DNA from: Thysanoteuthis rhombus
Lineage: Eukaryota; Mollusca; Cephalopoda; Oegopsida; Thysanoteuthidae
Length of the DNA stretch: 64,000 bases
Assembly: GCA_963457665.1 (NCBI GenBank)
Contig: OY735237.1
Span: forward strand, 6,203,297 to 6,267,296
Direction of reading: 5' to 3'
The notes beneath the pieces are model-generated. The model was given only the letters and a program-made list of their open reading frames with translations, was not told where the DNA came from and made no database searches. The translations under genes were made by a program, and so were the position numbers. Below are positions 10,649 through 22,620 of this stretch, one piece after another (position 1 is the first letter of the stretch; each line of letters starts with the position of its first letter).

Positions 10649-11720
10649 CTAATGTGTAACAAAGAGTTTAAATTACTAACCAAAGACTGAATGTGTTTGA
10701 AATGCTTTATTCACTTTAATATTAAACACATTTTAGTCTGCTTCACTGCTGACTATTTTCAGAAAATAATGTAAATTATAAAATCTTTTTTTAGTTATGA
10801 GCCTGTCAATATGAACTTGGTGAAAAGTTGAAAGGTTAAATCTTGCAGCCATAAATTCTGAAAAATCAGTGTGAGTTATATATAAAAGATTTTTTTTCCC
10901 CAAGATTTCATAGCCCATAATTAAGGATGCATATTATACACAAATAATTTCTGTACTTTGAAGGGGGACTAAAGAGACATTACCCTAAATAGGATAATTT
11001 TTGTTAATATCGAATGGCTGCGTACTTACTGGACAGAGCTTGCATGTATATAAGGAAATATATTGTGGAGTGCTAGTTAGTAAGCTCATCCTAGCTATCT
11101 TGTTGCTGTAATAAGATCTGATTTTGGGCCAAGAAATGATTGATTTATACCAGTTTCTCATGCAAATTCGATAGCAAACAAAGCACTCTATTTTGAGGCT
11201 TAGAAAATACATTTCATGAAACTCACTAAAAATTGTCCCACATCAAATAAATTGAGGGTTGCTGAACCTGAAGCTGCAAGAATTATAGATGAAATGTTTA
11301 CTATCACATAATGTGAATGCATTGCTAATGAATTTACTGTAGAAATGCACTGAGAATCAGGAAGAAAGGGATTGTCAGTGGTCAGGAGTTATTTCAAGCA
11401 TTACTGACAGAATAGGGCTATTATATGTATAATTATTAGTCAATAAAAGAAAAGAAAGCTGTGGTACTGGAGGACTTAGATTGTGTAATAAAAAGGAGAG
11501 AATTTACTGGAGTGAGTAAGAGCCCAGGTGATTGTATGAACGATAGAGACAGGGGTAGACGTGACTCTAGACTGTATAGACTTGAGCTTGCTAATTATAC
11601 CCTCACAATTGTGTCTTTAAGTTGCAGACATTCCAGAGAAGAATGCAGTCAAGGTTGTTACAAAGATTATGATGTTTGTTTTGAATCATGATGATTTGGA
11701 CTCTGTATCAATAAGTGCTT

Positions 11721-11792
11721 AAACGGGTAGAGTACGAGGTGTTAGGACGGGCAGAGTACGAGGTGTTAGGACGGACAGAGTACGAGGTGTTA
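11721..11792 (+). repeat. 24-bp minisatellite, 3 copies
   Basis: Three adjacent 24-bp units at 11721, 11745 and 11769, differing at a few positions and all ending AGAGTACGAGGTGTTA. The period is a multiple of three. One frame stays open through all copies and encodes a repeated EYEVLGR-type octapeptide, which then continues KQKYFYCMDTLSS to a stop. Coding is possible but there is no start or splice evidence. Confidence 0.85.
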
Positions 11793-12477
11793 AAGCAGAA
11801 GTATTTTTATTGCATGGACACCCTGAGCAGTTGTTTGGGAGCTACAAATCTTTAGGGGTCAAGAAATTCAATTTGAAAAATAAGAATAAAAGTTTGATAT
11901 AAAGTAGCATAACCCTATGTTCAAATCAGTTCTTGACTCTGTATTAGATCTATGTATTAAAATAAGGGTCAGCACTACAAACTATATGCCAAATCCATTA
12001 CATTGCTTTGCCTGGATGGGGCCTCAAATAATCTCAAGACAAAGAAAACAAATAGAGTATAAGGTGTTCATGAAGCATTGTCAAATATTAGTAACAAGTA
12101 TCCCTGCCCCCGACATAAAAAATGGTGACTATTTCATTAAGTAAAGAAAATGGCACACCCATTTAAAATGATGGGTCAAACCGAAGATAATTTTCTTATC
12201 TAAAGACTTTCCACTTAGTATTTGACAGTAAAATTTGTATTATTCGATAAAGATGTCTGAGCATGAAATACTAATAAAAAATCCATGAATATAATAACAA
12301 TATGCAGGTGACTGCCTACATTACACAGAATAAAGATGCCTATGCAGTATCTGTTTAATATGCACATTGTTGCACTCCAAAAGGCATACAATATTTTGTA
12401 AATCAACCAATTGATTCCAATGTCAATGAAACCAAAACGTTTGGATCCAATTGATCTGTTATATTGATAATAAGAAT

Positions 12478-13025
12478 TCACTTGTCTTTCTCTTTGATCA
12501 CATTTAAATTTGATTTCATAGTAAGAGAAGCATCACTAACACAATAGGAATATCATTTTTCTTTACGTGTGTTCCCAGATGCTGCAGCAAATATAATTTT
12601 CATGGAGAGAAACGTGCAAGAATATAGTCTCTCTCTTGTGTGTTCAAATATTTTGCACTAAATTTGACTGGTGTTCACATATGTCATGCTGAATTTGACT
12701 TTAATGAATAAGAAGATTAACACACTTCACAAGAATTGATTCTTTTTTATGCATATTTGTATACATGGTGTTAAAAATGATTCCAAGAATAAGCTGATTT
12801 ACACACTTCGTAAAATACGCTACATAAATTTAATTTCTTTCCAGTGAATGATAACATGCTGCTTCAAATTTGCTTTCTGTGCAAAGGAAAAACCATGCTC
12901 TCTACAAGAACATGGTTCCTGACCTGCATGTGTTAGTATATGCTAGTATAAACTTGACTTTAGAGAAAAATAAGAGCCACACACTAAAGAATATGGCTTC
13001 TCTTCAGTATATATTTGTTCAAAGA
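12478..13025 (-). pseudogene. C2H2 zinc-finger gene remnant, about six decayed fingers
   Basis: Read on the minus strand from about 13020, the translation gives a finger linker and finger YTEEKPYSLVCG..FSLKSSL, a stop, HILTHAGQEPCSCREHGF, then SFAQKANLKQHVIIH. After a frameshift it continues CSVFYEVCKSAYSWNHF, NSCEVC..SSYSLKSNSA and later YSYCVSDASLTMKSNLN. The TGEKPY linker and the F-x5-L-x2-H spacing are characteristic of Kruppel-type DNA-binding fingers. Defects seen: several in-frame stops, at least two frameshifts, one finger with its second Cys replaced by His, and several missing zinc ligands. This is therefore a dead array. Cephalopod genomes carry very large C2H2 families, so a local pseudogene is unsurprising. 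No intact neighbour is in the window. Confidence 0.8.
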
Positions 13026-13034
13026 TACAAAACT

Positions 13035-13270
13035 GTTTTCTTAGAGCTTTGAAAATAACATTCATTTTCTTCGACTCCAAATTGATAAAATAAATAATAA
13101 TGATAATGAATAATAAGATAAACAAACACTCACAATTAGATTACACCTGTTAAAAATCGTTGTTTCTTAAGAGCTTCGAAAATGACGTCCATTTTCTTTG
13201 ATTGTCAGAACGTGTCCTGACTCCAAATGAATAATAAAAAAAAATAAACAGTCACATTTTGATTACATGA
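13035..13270. repeat. Tandem duplication, ~126-bp unit
   Basis: Two diverged copies starting TTTTCTTAGAGCTTTGAAAA (13035) and TTTCTTAAGAGCTTCGAAAA (13162). Both contain ATTTTCTTYGA, GACTCCAAAT, AATAATAA and AGATTACA-like blocks. Adjacent to, and upstream of, the zinc-finger remnant. Confidence 0.65.
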
Positions 13271-13534
13271 TGTCCAGTTTCTTTGATGTCAGTAGATGGT
13301 AAAATCACTTGAGAACAACAATTAAAGGTTCAATTTGCTCGATCAAAGTTACCGACTGGCAAATTGACCAGAGGAGTGGCTCAAATTCATCCTTTCAGGT
13401 CATGTAATTGAACCAAATGAAGAAGAATGCTAATTGATAATCTGAGTGGGTCAATCAGAGACTTGTCATTCCTTTCTGATCAGGGTCTGGAGAGCACATC
13501 AACTGATCATAAAGATGGACTAATTCTAAATCTG

Positions 13535-13945
13535 AAACAGGTCTGGTTAGTCACTCAATAGAAGCCATCATATGGCAAACAGTTGGGGTGATCAATTAAA
13601 AGATTAGAAAAAGAGGTGATTAATAAATAAGTTCCTTCTCTTACCTTTTATTGTCACTGAAAAAATCCAAATTTTCAAAGAACCAGACTGAACACTGCCA
13701 GACACAAACTAAGGGACGAATTCAGCATAAACTTACATTGCAAATCAAACCATCTCACCAATCTTTTCGAGGGTGGGTGTAAAAAAAAAAAAAAAAAAAA
13801 AAAGAGGTTTTTCTAGATATAGGGAATAGATGTTCAAATTTTTAGCACCCCTAGCTCCATTGGTAAGGTCTGTACATACAACCAGGCCAATTTCTCTCAA
13901 AAACTGAAGAAACCTACGTTGATGTTGACAGTTTTGGTTGCAGTT
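13535..13945 (+). repeat. Family A dispersed repeat
   Basis: Family A is about 430 bp: it starts AACAGGTCTGGTTAGTCAC, then CAATAGAAACCATCA, a double GGTGATCAAT motif, GGGCAGTGATCACTAAAA, a CAAACTAAGGGATCAATTTA block and GACCAACTTGAAAACTGAAG, and ends TTTTGGTTGATGGTTTCTAAT. TAGAAACCATCA near the start is the reverse complement of TGATGGTTTCTA at the end, so the copies have short inverted termini like a MITE. This copy carries a poly-A run at 13781-13803 and is followed by a mariner fragment. Confidence 0.8.
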
Positions 13946-13954
13946 TGCCATACA

Positions 13955-14195
13955 GAGATGGGTGATGGCATTTTTTTGACAAAAAATTGCATCAACCTTG
14001 TCTTTCAGCCTCCACCAGTTCAGATTTGGCTCCCTACGACTTGTATCTTTTCCCAAAGACATTCCAGACCATGGACGAGGTAGTTGATGGCTATCCTGAG
14101 AGGAATCTTGGCAAACTGTTTTGAAAAGTGAAAGGAAGATTGGGATAAATATGTGAGGTTTCCATCTGAGTACTTTGAAGAGGACTAAGGTACCA
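13955..14195 (+). mobile_element. Mariner-like transposase, 3' fragment
   Basis: Frames with shifts encode SSDLAPYDLYLFPK (mariner SPDLAPSDYHLFPK, catalytic Asp retained), then a degraded helix, NCFEK and EDWDKYVRFPSEYFEED (mariner FQQWKHRWEKCV..GHYFEGD). Truncated and frameshifted. Same family as the 9.75 and 28.0 kb copies. Confidence 0.75.
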
Positions 14196-14199
14196 TGAA

Positions 14200-15440
14200 G
14201 GACAAACATGATGATGATGACAAGTGTTAGACATCTTTGTACACATTCTTTGTGAAATTTCTACAGACTTGCACTTCTTGGCAAGTGGAGATTATTAGGA
14301 ACATTTAAGCATATGCACATTTCATATGAAATCATGAATATCTTAAAACAAATACAATGGCAAAATCCGTTAACCTTTAAACAATGCAGATTCAGCAGCA
14401 CATCCAGGAACACCTTAACCAAATGCAAATAATGTCTGATTTCTCAAATATCAAAGCAAATTGGTTAAACACTTGATTATTTTAATTCAAGTCTGTTTAA
14501 GTACAACTTAGGAAAACCAGATTTGATTTGAGGCTACATGATACGAAGCCTGATTCACAAAGTCAGGCCCACATCTTTGGATGTCCGTTACTTTTTATGT
14601 AAATAACTAACAAAGTTTCAAGATTTCAAACAGGTAGATAGACAAAACAATTAATTGTTAACAGCTGTCAAACCATAGGAAAACTAAAAAACTTGAAATG
14701 AAATAGGCAGACAACAGTTTCAGTGCTAACAAAGAAAATTAAAACTTGCTAATAAGATATTTTAGTAGTTAAGAAGTAAAAGAACCTATAGTACCATAAA
14801 GATTCATTTACTAAGCCCAGTTGGGTATTAGCCATTAGGTTGAGTAAGTTCATGCCTGGATAAATGAAAGTGATGAAAAGAAAAAAAATGGTTTAATTGA
14901 GTGTACACAAGAGTATTTTGTCTGATATCTTATTACTTTTGTATATACATTTTTTGTGCCTGGAATATTGCAAATACTAATTTTTTGAAGATGAGAAATA
15001 AATGAATAAAACACTGTAATTAATTGATATGACTTTATGATATTATACATGCAGTACATTATACATAGTGCAACAATATGAGTTATTTAACGTGACTTGA
15101 CATGAGTTTATTCACTTTAATAGAGTAGGGTGAAGGCAGGGAGATTCTCACAAAATCTCAGCATAGGGGCCCAGATCATGGATAATCCTAACTAAGTCAC
15201 TTTTGGTATCAGCTTGATGCTATCAACACGGATATTCTGTTGAGTAATAAGTTAAAAAGAAATAAAATGCTACGATTTTTTAATTGATAAATCATAGTAT
15301 TTGAGTTTTCCATTGATTTACATTGCAACACAATTTTTTTCCATTCTGCACCTTTTAGGTAATGTTACTTAAGAGTTGTACGATGTATAACAACCTGAGT
15401 ATTGAAAACAACAAAAAATAAGATGAAAGGTAAACTATTC
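14200..15440. other. No recognisable feature
   Basis: AT-rich unique-looking sequence between a mariner fragment and a family A copy. Only short unsupported frames. Confidence 0.45.
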
Positions 15441-15450
15441 AAGAATCAAT

Positions 15451-15875
15451 AATAACAGGTCTAGTTTATCACACAATAGAAACTGCCAGGTGACCAACAT
15501 CTTTTGGTAGCATGCAGTGTAGAGGTGATCAACTAATAAAAAGTGTGATCAATGAATACTCTTGTGTACACTCTTGCCTTTTGTTGGGTAGAGATCACTA
15601 AAAAAGTCTGGATTAAAACAAACGAAAAATCTAGCGTGAACACTTCTGGAAAAGAACTAAGATATCAATTTAATACAAAATTTCATTGTAAATTGACCTC
15701 CCTACCTAAAAATACATCTAAGGGAGGAGGATATAAAAAAAATACAAAATTTTTTACTCTTGACGTAATAAGGAGTAAATGTTTGAATCTTCAATATGCA
15801 GGATACATACATAGCCAGACCAAGTTAAAAACTAAAGAAACCTATGTTGACAGTTTTGGTTGGTGGTTCTTAACA
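15451..15875 (+). repeat. Family A dispersed repeat
   Basis: AACAGGTCTAGTTTATCACACAATAGAAACTG start, GAGGTGATCAA, GGGTAGAGATCACTAAAAAA, CCAGACCAAGTTAAAAACTAAAG, and a TTTTGGTTGGTGGTTCTTAA end. Near full length. Confidence 0.8.
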
Positions 15876-16059
15876 ATCCTTCATCCGAAAAAATCTGATG
15901 ACTTATGATAAAATGTCATTTACCTAACTTATGAAAATTTATTATGAAATGTTTCCATTTGGGAGATGGAATAAGGATTTAATCAAATGTAAGAACAGTT
16001 ATATCTATTTGTCAGGAATATAATGATCATTATTGGATTGTTTTAGGGTTAGGGAGGAT

Positions 16060-16290
16060 GTTTGATAGTCATAACTAGGAGGGGTAGGATCCATGGATGA
16101 CTACAAGCCACCTTTCTTCCTGTACTTGTGAAAGACCCGTTGCCAGCTATTCGTTTATCAAAACAGTCCTTTACAGTATGAAGCTAAGTGTAATGAAGCA
16201 CTGAAATGGATGCGACAAATAAAATGTCATCATAGGGTAGGCTTGGAAATGTCAAATAGAATTTAACGATAAGGCATTTTGAAAATGAAT
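16060..16290 (+). repeat. Dispersed repeat, pair member with 21080-21330
   Basis: CGTTGCCAGCTATTCGTT, AACAGTCCTTTACAG and TATGAAGCTAAGTGTAATG align with AGTTGCCAGCTTATCATT, AACAGCCTTTTAAAG and TTTGAAGTTAAGTGTGACA at 21148. Class unknown. Confidence 0.45.
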
Positions 16291-16740
16291 GCATACTTAT
16301 GAGTGGAAATATCTTCTTTAGCTTCCTCAGTAAAATAACGCATTCCTCCCCCTTAGACTGCTTTAGGAAGAGGACATTTGATTACTAAAACTTAGCGGAG
16401 ATGATGTTCAAGAGATCCCATAAATGTTTGTTTTATTATCTTGCTTTGTCTAAAGGTTTTGAATAAAATATGACTTCTATACTAACAAGTAATGATTTAT
16501 ATGAATTATGTTGTCAGTGTGTACAAAACATGTTCTGTCATTTAAGAAGTGTCTTGAAATATTACTAATTTTGTTACTATATATCAAATATACCTTATCA
16601 ATGAACAGAGTGATCTTCTTGGTTCTCAGTTCATAAGCATGGACTTCTCAAATTGGAAGTAACAATTTTGCTGATAAAAATATCACCAACCCATCATTTA
16701 AGACAATGGACTCTTTCACTGTATAATAATAGAATTCGAA

Positions 16741-17105
16741 TACAAGTAGTTCTCGCTTTTCAAACGTTTGTTTTATACCAACTTTTCCCTTTACAAAAAA
16801 AAGGCAAAAATGATGTTCAGCTTTCGTTTTCCAGAGAGCCATTATGGAGACAGGACACACTCTTTTCCTTTCTCTTCAACGCCCCAGTCTCCTGTACCAA
16901 CAACCACCACCACAACCTCTCATAACTCAGCCAGCCATACCATCCTCACTGTTTTTAAGGTCTGGGAATGCTCAAAAATTTCTTTCATATAAATTAATGG
17001 TAATTGCTTCTTCGCTTTACACCATTTTGGCTTACAAAAGGCTTCTTTTTTCTTATCTATTTTTTTAAAAGGAATTCTCAACTTTCAGATAGTATGAAAC
17101 ATGTA
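16741..17105 (+). repeat. TACAGGT-ended MITE, copy 1
   Basis: Starts TACAAGTAGTTCTCGCTTTTC and ends GAAACATGTA. The ends are imperfect inverted repeats (family consensus about TACAGGTWTCCC..CTTTTCGAAAGTT). Internal blocks TGGGAATGCTCAAAAAT and ATGGTAATTGCTTCTTCGCTT are shared with 22322, 23212 and 38893. A (CAC)n-like stretch at 16901-16915 is internal. Confidence 0.7.
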
Positions 17106-17984
17106 AATCCCCAAATCTTTTCACGGGGGCTTAACTAATAATTACAACAAATTAAAAAGGATTTTTTTCTCCTAGCCAGAAGCCAAAGTTATGACTTTTT
17201 TCCTGTCACCAGTTTTCCATCATTAAACCAGCACTGGTTGCTCCATACACTTATAACAACCAATATGGAGTTAATTATATCCTTTGAACTATGGAACGTC
17301 TTCTACTTGCACAATCGAACGACTACCCTTACTTATTTCAGCCTGTTCTTATTTTAAGAAATAGTTAAGGACTGTTTTACAAAATACCAAGATTTCTTAG
17401 TGACCGTTAATATTCAAAATTTTTAAGCAGTGAGGTTGGAGTTGGGAGGGAACATTTGATTAATTAACTAATGTATTAAGGTGTTCAATGCCTGAATTTT
17501 CAAAAAGGAAGTCCCAGATGTGGAAACAAAACACTACATAAAATTAAAAGTTATGTTTTTATCTTATACATTTTCCCATAAATTATCATGAATCTAAAAT
17601 ATATTAAAAAAATTAGTAATGATTTACTCATCCTCAGGACAAAAAACATGGGATGAGCAGATCACATCACCTATGCGTCATACCTGTGCGGTCATGTATT
17701 GCTAACTTTCAGCGTGGGTTTTACACAATGATGACATCTTTGTCTATGGTTGTAAAAGGCGCGTAAATCTTATTTGCTTTATCTTTCATGACATATACAT
17801 CCTAGTGAAGTTCTAAGAAGAGATTCATGGGACATATATATCCTTAGAGTCACAGAAAACTTTAGGTATATATTTCCCAGGAGTCTCAAAAGGCTTTGGA
17901 GAAAAAAATGGCTTGTATATGAAGGGAAAACAGGGTAAGTCTATCAAAGGGTTTCCATACTGAATCTCCACAGTTTTATCCTTG

Positions 17985-18215
17985 GGCGTCCGCTGCCAGT
18001 ATATTTCCAGGGTGGGGGAGGAGGATATATTCGGAATATATCTTAGCAGCAACCCTGTTACCAGCAAAAAATTATACCACATTTTTATATTCATAAAGTT
18101 TGGTTACATACACTACCATTGTCCTTTATTGACTATAAGGTTACAACTTTCAAACTTGCATAACCTAGGTGAATAGGCCTGATCCAGGGGACAGCAAATG
18201 CCTCCCATCCCCACC
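17985..18215 (+). repeat. Family E dispersed repeat
   Basis: GGGCGTCCGCTGCCAGTATA, then ACCCTGTTACCAG, AAGGTTACAACTTTCAAAC and AGGCCTGATCCAGGGGA. These match the reverse complement of 52964-53205 in the same order. This explains an otherwise tempting minus-strand open frame here. Confidence 0.65.
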
Positions 18216-18299
18216 CAGCAGATCCCCAAAGTCCTACCTGCTCATACAGCGAGAAACAGATTGATTATCAAGAGCTTAGAAATAAAGACTTTTTGTTTG

Positions 18300-18600
18300 C
18301 TTTATATTTTGAATGTCCTTTTCAAAAGGCTACGGTTTAAGGTCATGTGACCATCACGTGAGCAAACGAACAAGACATTTAAAAATTACTATTCAGCAGA
18401 ACAGCGTCAACAGTTCCTTTGCAGCTATTCATCAATTGTTTCGATGAGTCAAGTCAAGAGTGACGTAAGACTCAGTATTGACTGAATAGACTTGTTAAAC
18501 AAACACACTTTTAAAAAGTAGAGGCGATCTTGTTGTTCAGCATCCAAAATTATCACGGTTTTTGCAAGGGAACTCTCTGGTCAGTTACAAAGAAATGCTA
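18300..18600. promoter_or_regulatory. Cluster of E-box, AP-1 and CRE-like motifs
   Basis: GGTCATGTGACC and ATCACGTGAG (two palindromic E-boxes at about 18340-18361), TGAGTCA (about 18446) and GTGACGTAAG (about 18459) within 130 bp. Such motifs occur by chance. There is no transcript evidence and the neighbouring 18.0-18.2 kb is a dispersed repeat, so a real enhancer or promoter is only a possibility. Confidence 0.15.
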
Positions 18601-19470
18601 AGCAGATATCAAATGTAATAAAAATAGTGTGTAAAGAAAATCCAAAATGAAATTACAAGTAAACATTTCATCAGCTATTTCAATAATAAATGTACTTATT
18701 TTAATATATTGTTTGGAGCACATTAATTTTTTTTCAGTTTTGAAAACGGGTATGTTTTCTTCCTGAAATTGTTAGAATGAAAATTCAAACAGCAGTAAAA
18801 AAGATGTTGATACTGATGAAAAAAATGATTCTAAAAAGTTTTTATCTATAGATTCAATATCTGCTTTATTCATTAGATTTGATATCTTCTCAGCCCTCAC
18901 AACTGATTGTGAATGTACACACAAACCTTTACAGAAAGCTTTCTTTTGAATTTGAAACAGCTGATATTAGATTTCATTGGCTTACAAATAGCCAATCATT
19001 TGAAACCTTCTCTTTTTAAAATAGTATCCAAGTTTTTTAGTGTTGCAGTAGTGGCTTGGATCATGTTTGTTATACATAGATAACAGTGATTAATGTTTTG
19101 TGTTAGAGGTCATGTGTAGGGAGATATGTTTTCCAATGAAGGTTTTACTTTTGTATATGTGTAGTCCCACAATTGAATAGTTATTAAATTGTAAAGGTGA
19201 TATTTTTTACCCTTTTAACATCTTTTGCATATTTTCTTTCATTTCTTTTTAGAATAGAAAGAAGAGGACAGTGAACGTGAAAAGTATACATGAAGAACAG
19301 CTGATATATATTCTGATTACAGATTGTGTTTTATCATATTGAAACTCTTATTTGAAATGATCTCCTGTTACAAACAATCTAGAAATAGATCCTGCAGATA
19401 TGAACCTTGAATGAACAAAAAATGAGAATTTGGACTTAAGGCAGTAATGTGGGCCTCTACATCACTTGCA

Positions 19471-19590
19471 GCTGTTTAGCTCAACGGTAAGAGCAACGCT
19501 ACATTGAAGCGGCTACTCTATCAGTTGCAGGTTCAGTTCCTACTGCAGCCTCATTTCTTTTGATTGCTTATTCTATTTACAAAATATATA
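19471..19590 (+). mobile_element. tRNA-derived SINE
   Basis: Box A TAGCTCAACGG at 19477-19487 and Box B GGTTCAGTTCC at 19530-19540 are spaced as in a tRNA gene and form an internal pol III promoter. The tail TCATTTCTTTTGATTGCTTATTCTATTT is shared with 19786-19860 and 3650-3750, and the head with 36888-36970 (-). The clover-leaf is not intact enough for a functional tRNA. Confidence 0.75.
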
Positions 19591-19785
19591 TTTTACAATG
19601 GGAATGTTTTAATAATAAAGAGATATCAGCCAGCAATAGAAGATCTAAGAAACATTTGAAAAACAGGACAAAGAAAAAAAGCATGTAGCAAATATTATCA
19701 ATGCAAATTCACTGATTTAGAAAATTATGGCAATACCTATATAACCATGATTATAAATAGTATTATATCATATAGAAACTATAGA

Positions 19786-19860
19786 CTACGCTATCGATCA
19801 CAGGTTCAATTTCAGCTGTAGCCCTATTTTCTTTAATTGCTTATTCTATACAATCAAACG
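19786..19860 (+). repeat. tRNA-derived SINE, 5'-truncated copy
   Basis: CTATCGATCACAGGTTCAATTTCAGCTGTAGCC then TTTCTTTAATTGCTTATTCTAT. It retains Box B and the tail of the SINE at 19471 and lacks Box A. Confidence 0.65.
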
Positions 19861-19869
19861 CAATTTATA

Positions 19870-20660
19870 ATCATTCTATTGGATCATATATATCCAATTC
19901 TTAATAACACATAACTACTTAAGGAAGATACAGGGTTTATCTGAATAAATATACATTTAGACATAATTCAAAGCGTATTAAATCATTCTTTAAGAATTAC
20001 CAAAGCAACAATTGCAAGAAATCTAATGTGGCAAAAGTCATTTAGCTAGGCATGGAAGATCTATACTTCGCTTGAACGGTAGAAAATGTTCGTAGAATAA
20101 AAGTTCCAAAATATCTACTTATGAATGTTCATAGTAGAAGAAAATGTTCAGAAATACAAGGTTAATAATTAAGACTAATGTCTCGAGGTCTGGTGAAAAG
20201 ATATTCTATTTTAACCTCAGTAACTTCAAGGTCTTAATCCTTCATTTTTTGAAATTAAAATAGCAAGGCTTTAGTGTCTGTTTTTAGATTTTTTTTTATA
20301 TATATAACCAATACATGGATGCACTACTAAGCTAGGATTTTAATTCCAATTTTCACCACTTGGGTAAATTTTATGTTTCTTTATTGTTTTAATTAAGTTC
20401 ATGTAAGTTAATTACACAAACTAAATGTCTATAATTTGACAGAATAACGTCTGTTTAGTTTCAAGTGTCTAAATTTCACTGTCCACAATACTGTAGTCTT
20501 TATACAAAAGTTGAAAATGAGTGAAAAGTGTGTAGAAATTTTTAAATCACTTCATTGTTACTATAAAACCAAATTATTAAACTATATTCATCCTCATATT
20601 TCATCAAACTGTTCTCCTCTCTTAAATTAGAGATGAAAAAAAAAGTATTCAGTAACTTCT
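19870..20660. other. No recognisable feature
   Basis: AT-rich, with a short (TA)n at about 20297-20306. No supported gene or repeat match. Confidence 0.45.
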
Positions 20661-20667
20661 AAAGAAC

Positions 20668-21002
20668 ATCATCAGTCTTTCGACATCTGTCGTTGGACCT
20701 AGACCTTCCCTGGGATCGCCATACTTCTCTATCATGGGCGTCACAGAGCCAGTACTTTCTAAATTTTTCTAGCTTGTCTCTCCATCTAATATTCTCTTGG
20801 CCTCGGTTTCACATGTGATCTCTGGGCATCCATGTTGTGAGTTGTGATGTCCATCGGTTGTCTGACATTCATGCAACATGGCCAGCCCACTGCAATTTGA
20901 GCTTTCTAATGGATTCTATGATGTCCCTGACACCTGGATGTACTGTGCTGTTGTGTGGTCTCTCCATGTGAGGCCTAGCATAATTTTTTCATGTGCACAT
21001 TG
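20668..21002 (-). mobile_element. RTE-like LINE, 3' fragment
   Basis: Minus-strand blocks matching the 70-599 copy: 3' tail ATGATG at 20668, then codons for KYWLCDAHD, RWRDKLEKF, MDITTHNMDA and WAGHVA. Truncated after the segment equivalent to EKIMLGLTWRD. Confidence 0.75.
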
Positions 21003-21079
21003 CGTCACTGGATGCAAAATACAGTGGTGGAATGCCGAAAAACCTAACAGCCAGAATATTATGGGGATCATCATAATAT

Positions 21080-21330
21080 CCCTCTTACGAGATTGGTTTA
21101 GAGAGAAGAATGTTTAATTGAGAAAACTAAAAACAGCTAGTGGAGAACCAGTTGCCAGCTTATCATTGGTTACAACTGAACAGCCTTTTAAAGTTTGAAG
21201 TTAAGTGTGACAAGTGGGAAGAGATACTAAATATGTCTTGATAAGTATGCATGAGAATGTCAAAACAAAGCACGAACACCTTAAGAATGTTAACTCCATG
21301 TGAACAATATTAAATGGCCACTTTTAGTGG
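21080..21330 (+). repeat. Dispersed repeat, pair member with 16060-16290
   Basis: See the 16060 copy. The match is clearest at 21147-21205 and fades downstream. Confidence 0.4.
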
Positions 21331-21447
21331 AGGTTCATGGAGTGATCCTGTTGTGGTAAAGCCACAAAGATCATCATCATCTGATGAGGAAACTGGTCAG
21401 AATAAATCAATATAAAATAGTAAAGATGAAAATACTAGAATGAAGGG

Positions 21448-21630
21448 AATAATGAGAAGATTTTACATCAAAACTTCAGACAACAATTATGAAAATACTA
21501 GGTCTAAATAATGTGTGGAATAATGAAAAGATGTAATCTTAGAACTTCAGACAATAATTATGAAAAAAGTAGTCTGAATAATGTGTGAAATAATGAAAAG
21601 AAATGATTTCAGAAATTCAGACAACCTCTT
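21448..21630 (+). repeat. 71-bp tandem repeat, about 2.6 copies
   Basis: Units begin AATAATGARAAGA at 21448, 21519 and 21589 and contain ACTTCAGACAAYAATTATGAAAA and TCTRAATAATGTGTG. Read directly. Confidence 0.85.
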
Positions 21631-22321
21631 GTGTTGACATTAATTAAGCAACAGCTAAATTTATGCAGCCTAATCAGTCTGTTGCATTTGATTATTCCCA
21701 AAATAAACAGATCAATCAATGAATCAAACTTAGAAAGAACAATCAGTGGTCAAAGCAAATGAAAGGCTAGATCCATAGACTTTTTTTAATGAAATATTTG
21801 GTGGCTGTCACAAACATTTCAAAGTCCTAGCCTTCCGGATTAAACAACACTTTTGGTTATTTCTAAAGATTTAAATCGATACATTTTGGAACAGACATAA
21901 GGCTGTGACAATACAATATTTCATCCAATAATAACAATAAAGATGGCTTTTATAACACAGTTGATGTTGACTAAAGCTGGTGATTTCTTTTTAGATACAC
22001 TAACATGTTTAGCATCAGTTGCCTTTACTGACTGACATACTGAAATATTAGTAACTTCCCTTGCTCAGTGTTGTCAATTTAGATGTTGTTGAGTTGTACC
22101 CCTTAGTGTTGTCAAATGTTCCAGTGATCTAATTGAATGGAAATCAGAAGGTAATGAGCCAGTTGAATTAGGAAAATGCTGTAATATGTTCCCACCTAAT
22201 AATTTGGTCTCACTTTCTGAATATATTTTACAGAATGATTGTGCGTGGTAGGCTTACATTGCCATTCTGAGGAATTGCTGTTGACCAAATAAGGGTATTT
22301 TTTGTGTAAATCTTGATTCTA

Positions 22322-22620
22322 TACAGGTATCCTCCGTCCCCACTGTCATAGCTTTGAACTGGCTGTAAGTGGGTACATCATTTTTTTTTAATACATGCAT
22401 TGGCAAAAGATTTATCCAAAGGTATCACAAAAGCCCAAGAGAGCTCTTAAGGGAGTTACATCTAGTGTGATACAAGTAAACATAGAAGAAGGTTATTTTT
22501 GATTCTGGGAAGGCTGAAAGAAAATTCCTATATAAATTGATGGTAATTACTAAATTTTAGACCATTTCAGTTCTTGAAAGATTTAAAAGGAACACTCAAC
22601 TTTGGAATTTTATGCCTCAA
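22322..22620 (+). repeat. TACAGGT-ended MITE, copy 2
   Basis: TACAGGTATCC start at 22322; ATTGATGGTAATTACTAAATTTTAGACCATTTCAG and AAAAGGAACACTCAACTTTGG near the end. The 3' terminus is decayed. Confidence 0.6.

Noticed and set aside
13745..14209. 154-codon minus-strand frame, the longest in the window
   Set aside because: It runs antisense through a family A repeat (including a poly-T run giving poly-F) and a mariner fragment read on its wrong strand.
17825..18094. Minus-strand 89-codon frame with a signal-peptide-like start, next to E-box/AP-1/CRE motifs, at first read as a first exon with promoter
   Set aside because: About a third of it (17985 onward) overlaps family E, which recurs at 52964-53205, and the start context is poor (T at -3). 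It has no recognisable domain.
19253..19342. Possible terminal exon after the acceptor TTTCATTTCTTTTTAG with 29 open codons (NRKKRTVNVKSIHEE..)
   Set aside because: Too short to distinguish from chance in AT-rich DNA; no partner exon or recognisable family.
19471..19550. Functional tRNA gene
   Set aside because: Box A and Box B are present, but stems do not pair well and the tail is shared with other dispersed copies, so it is a SINE.
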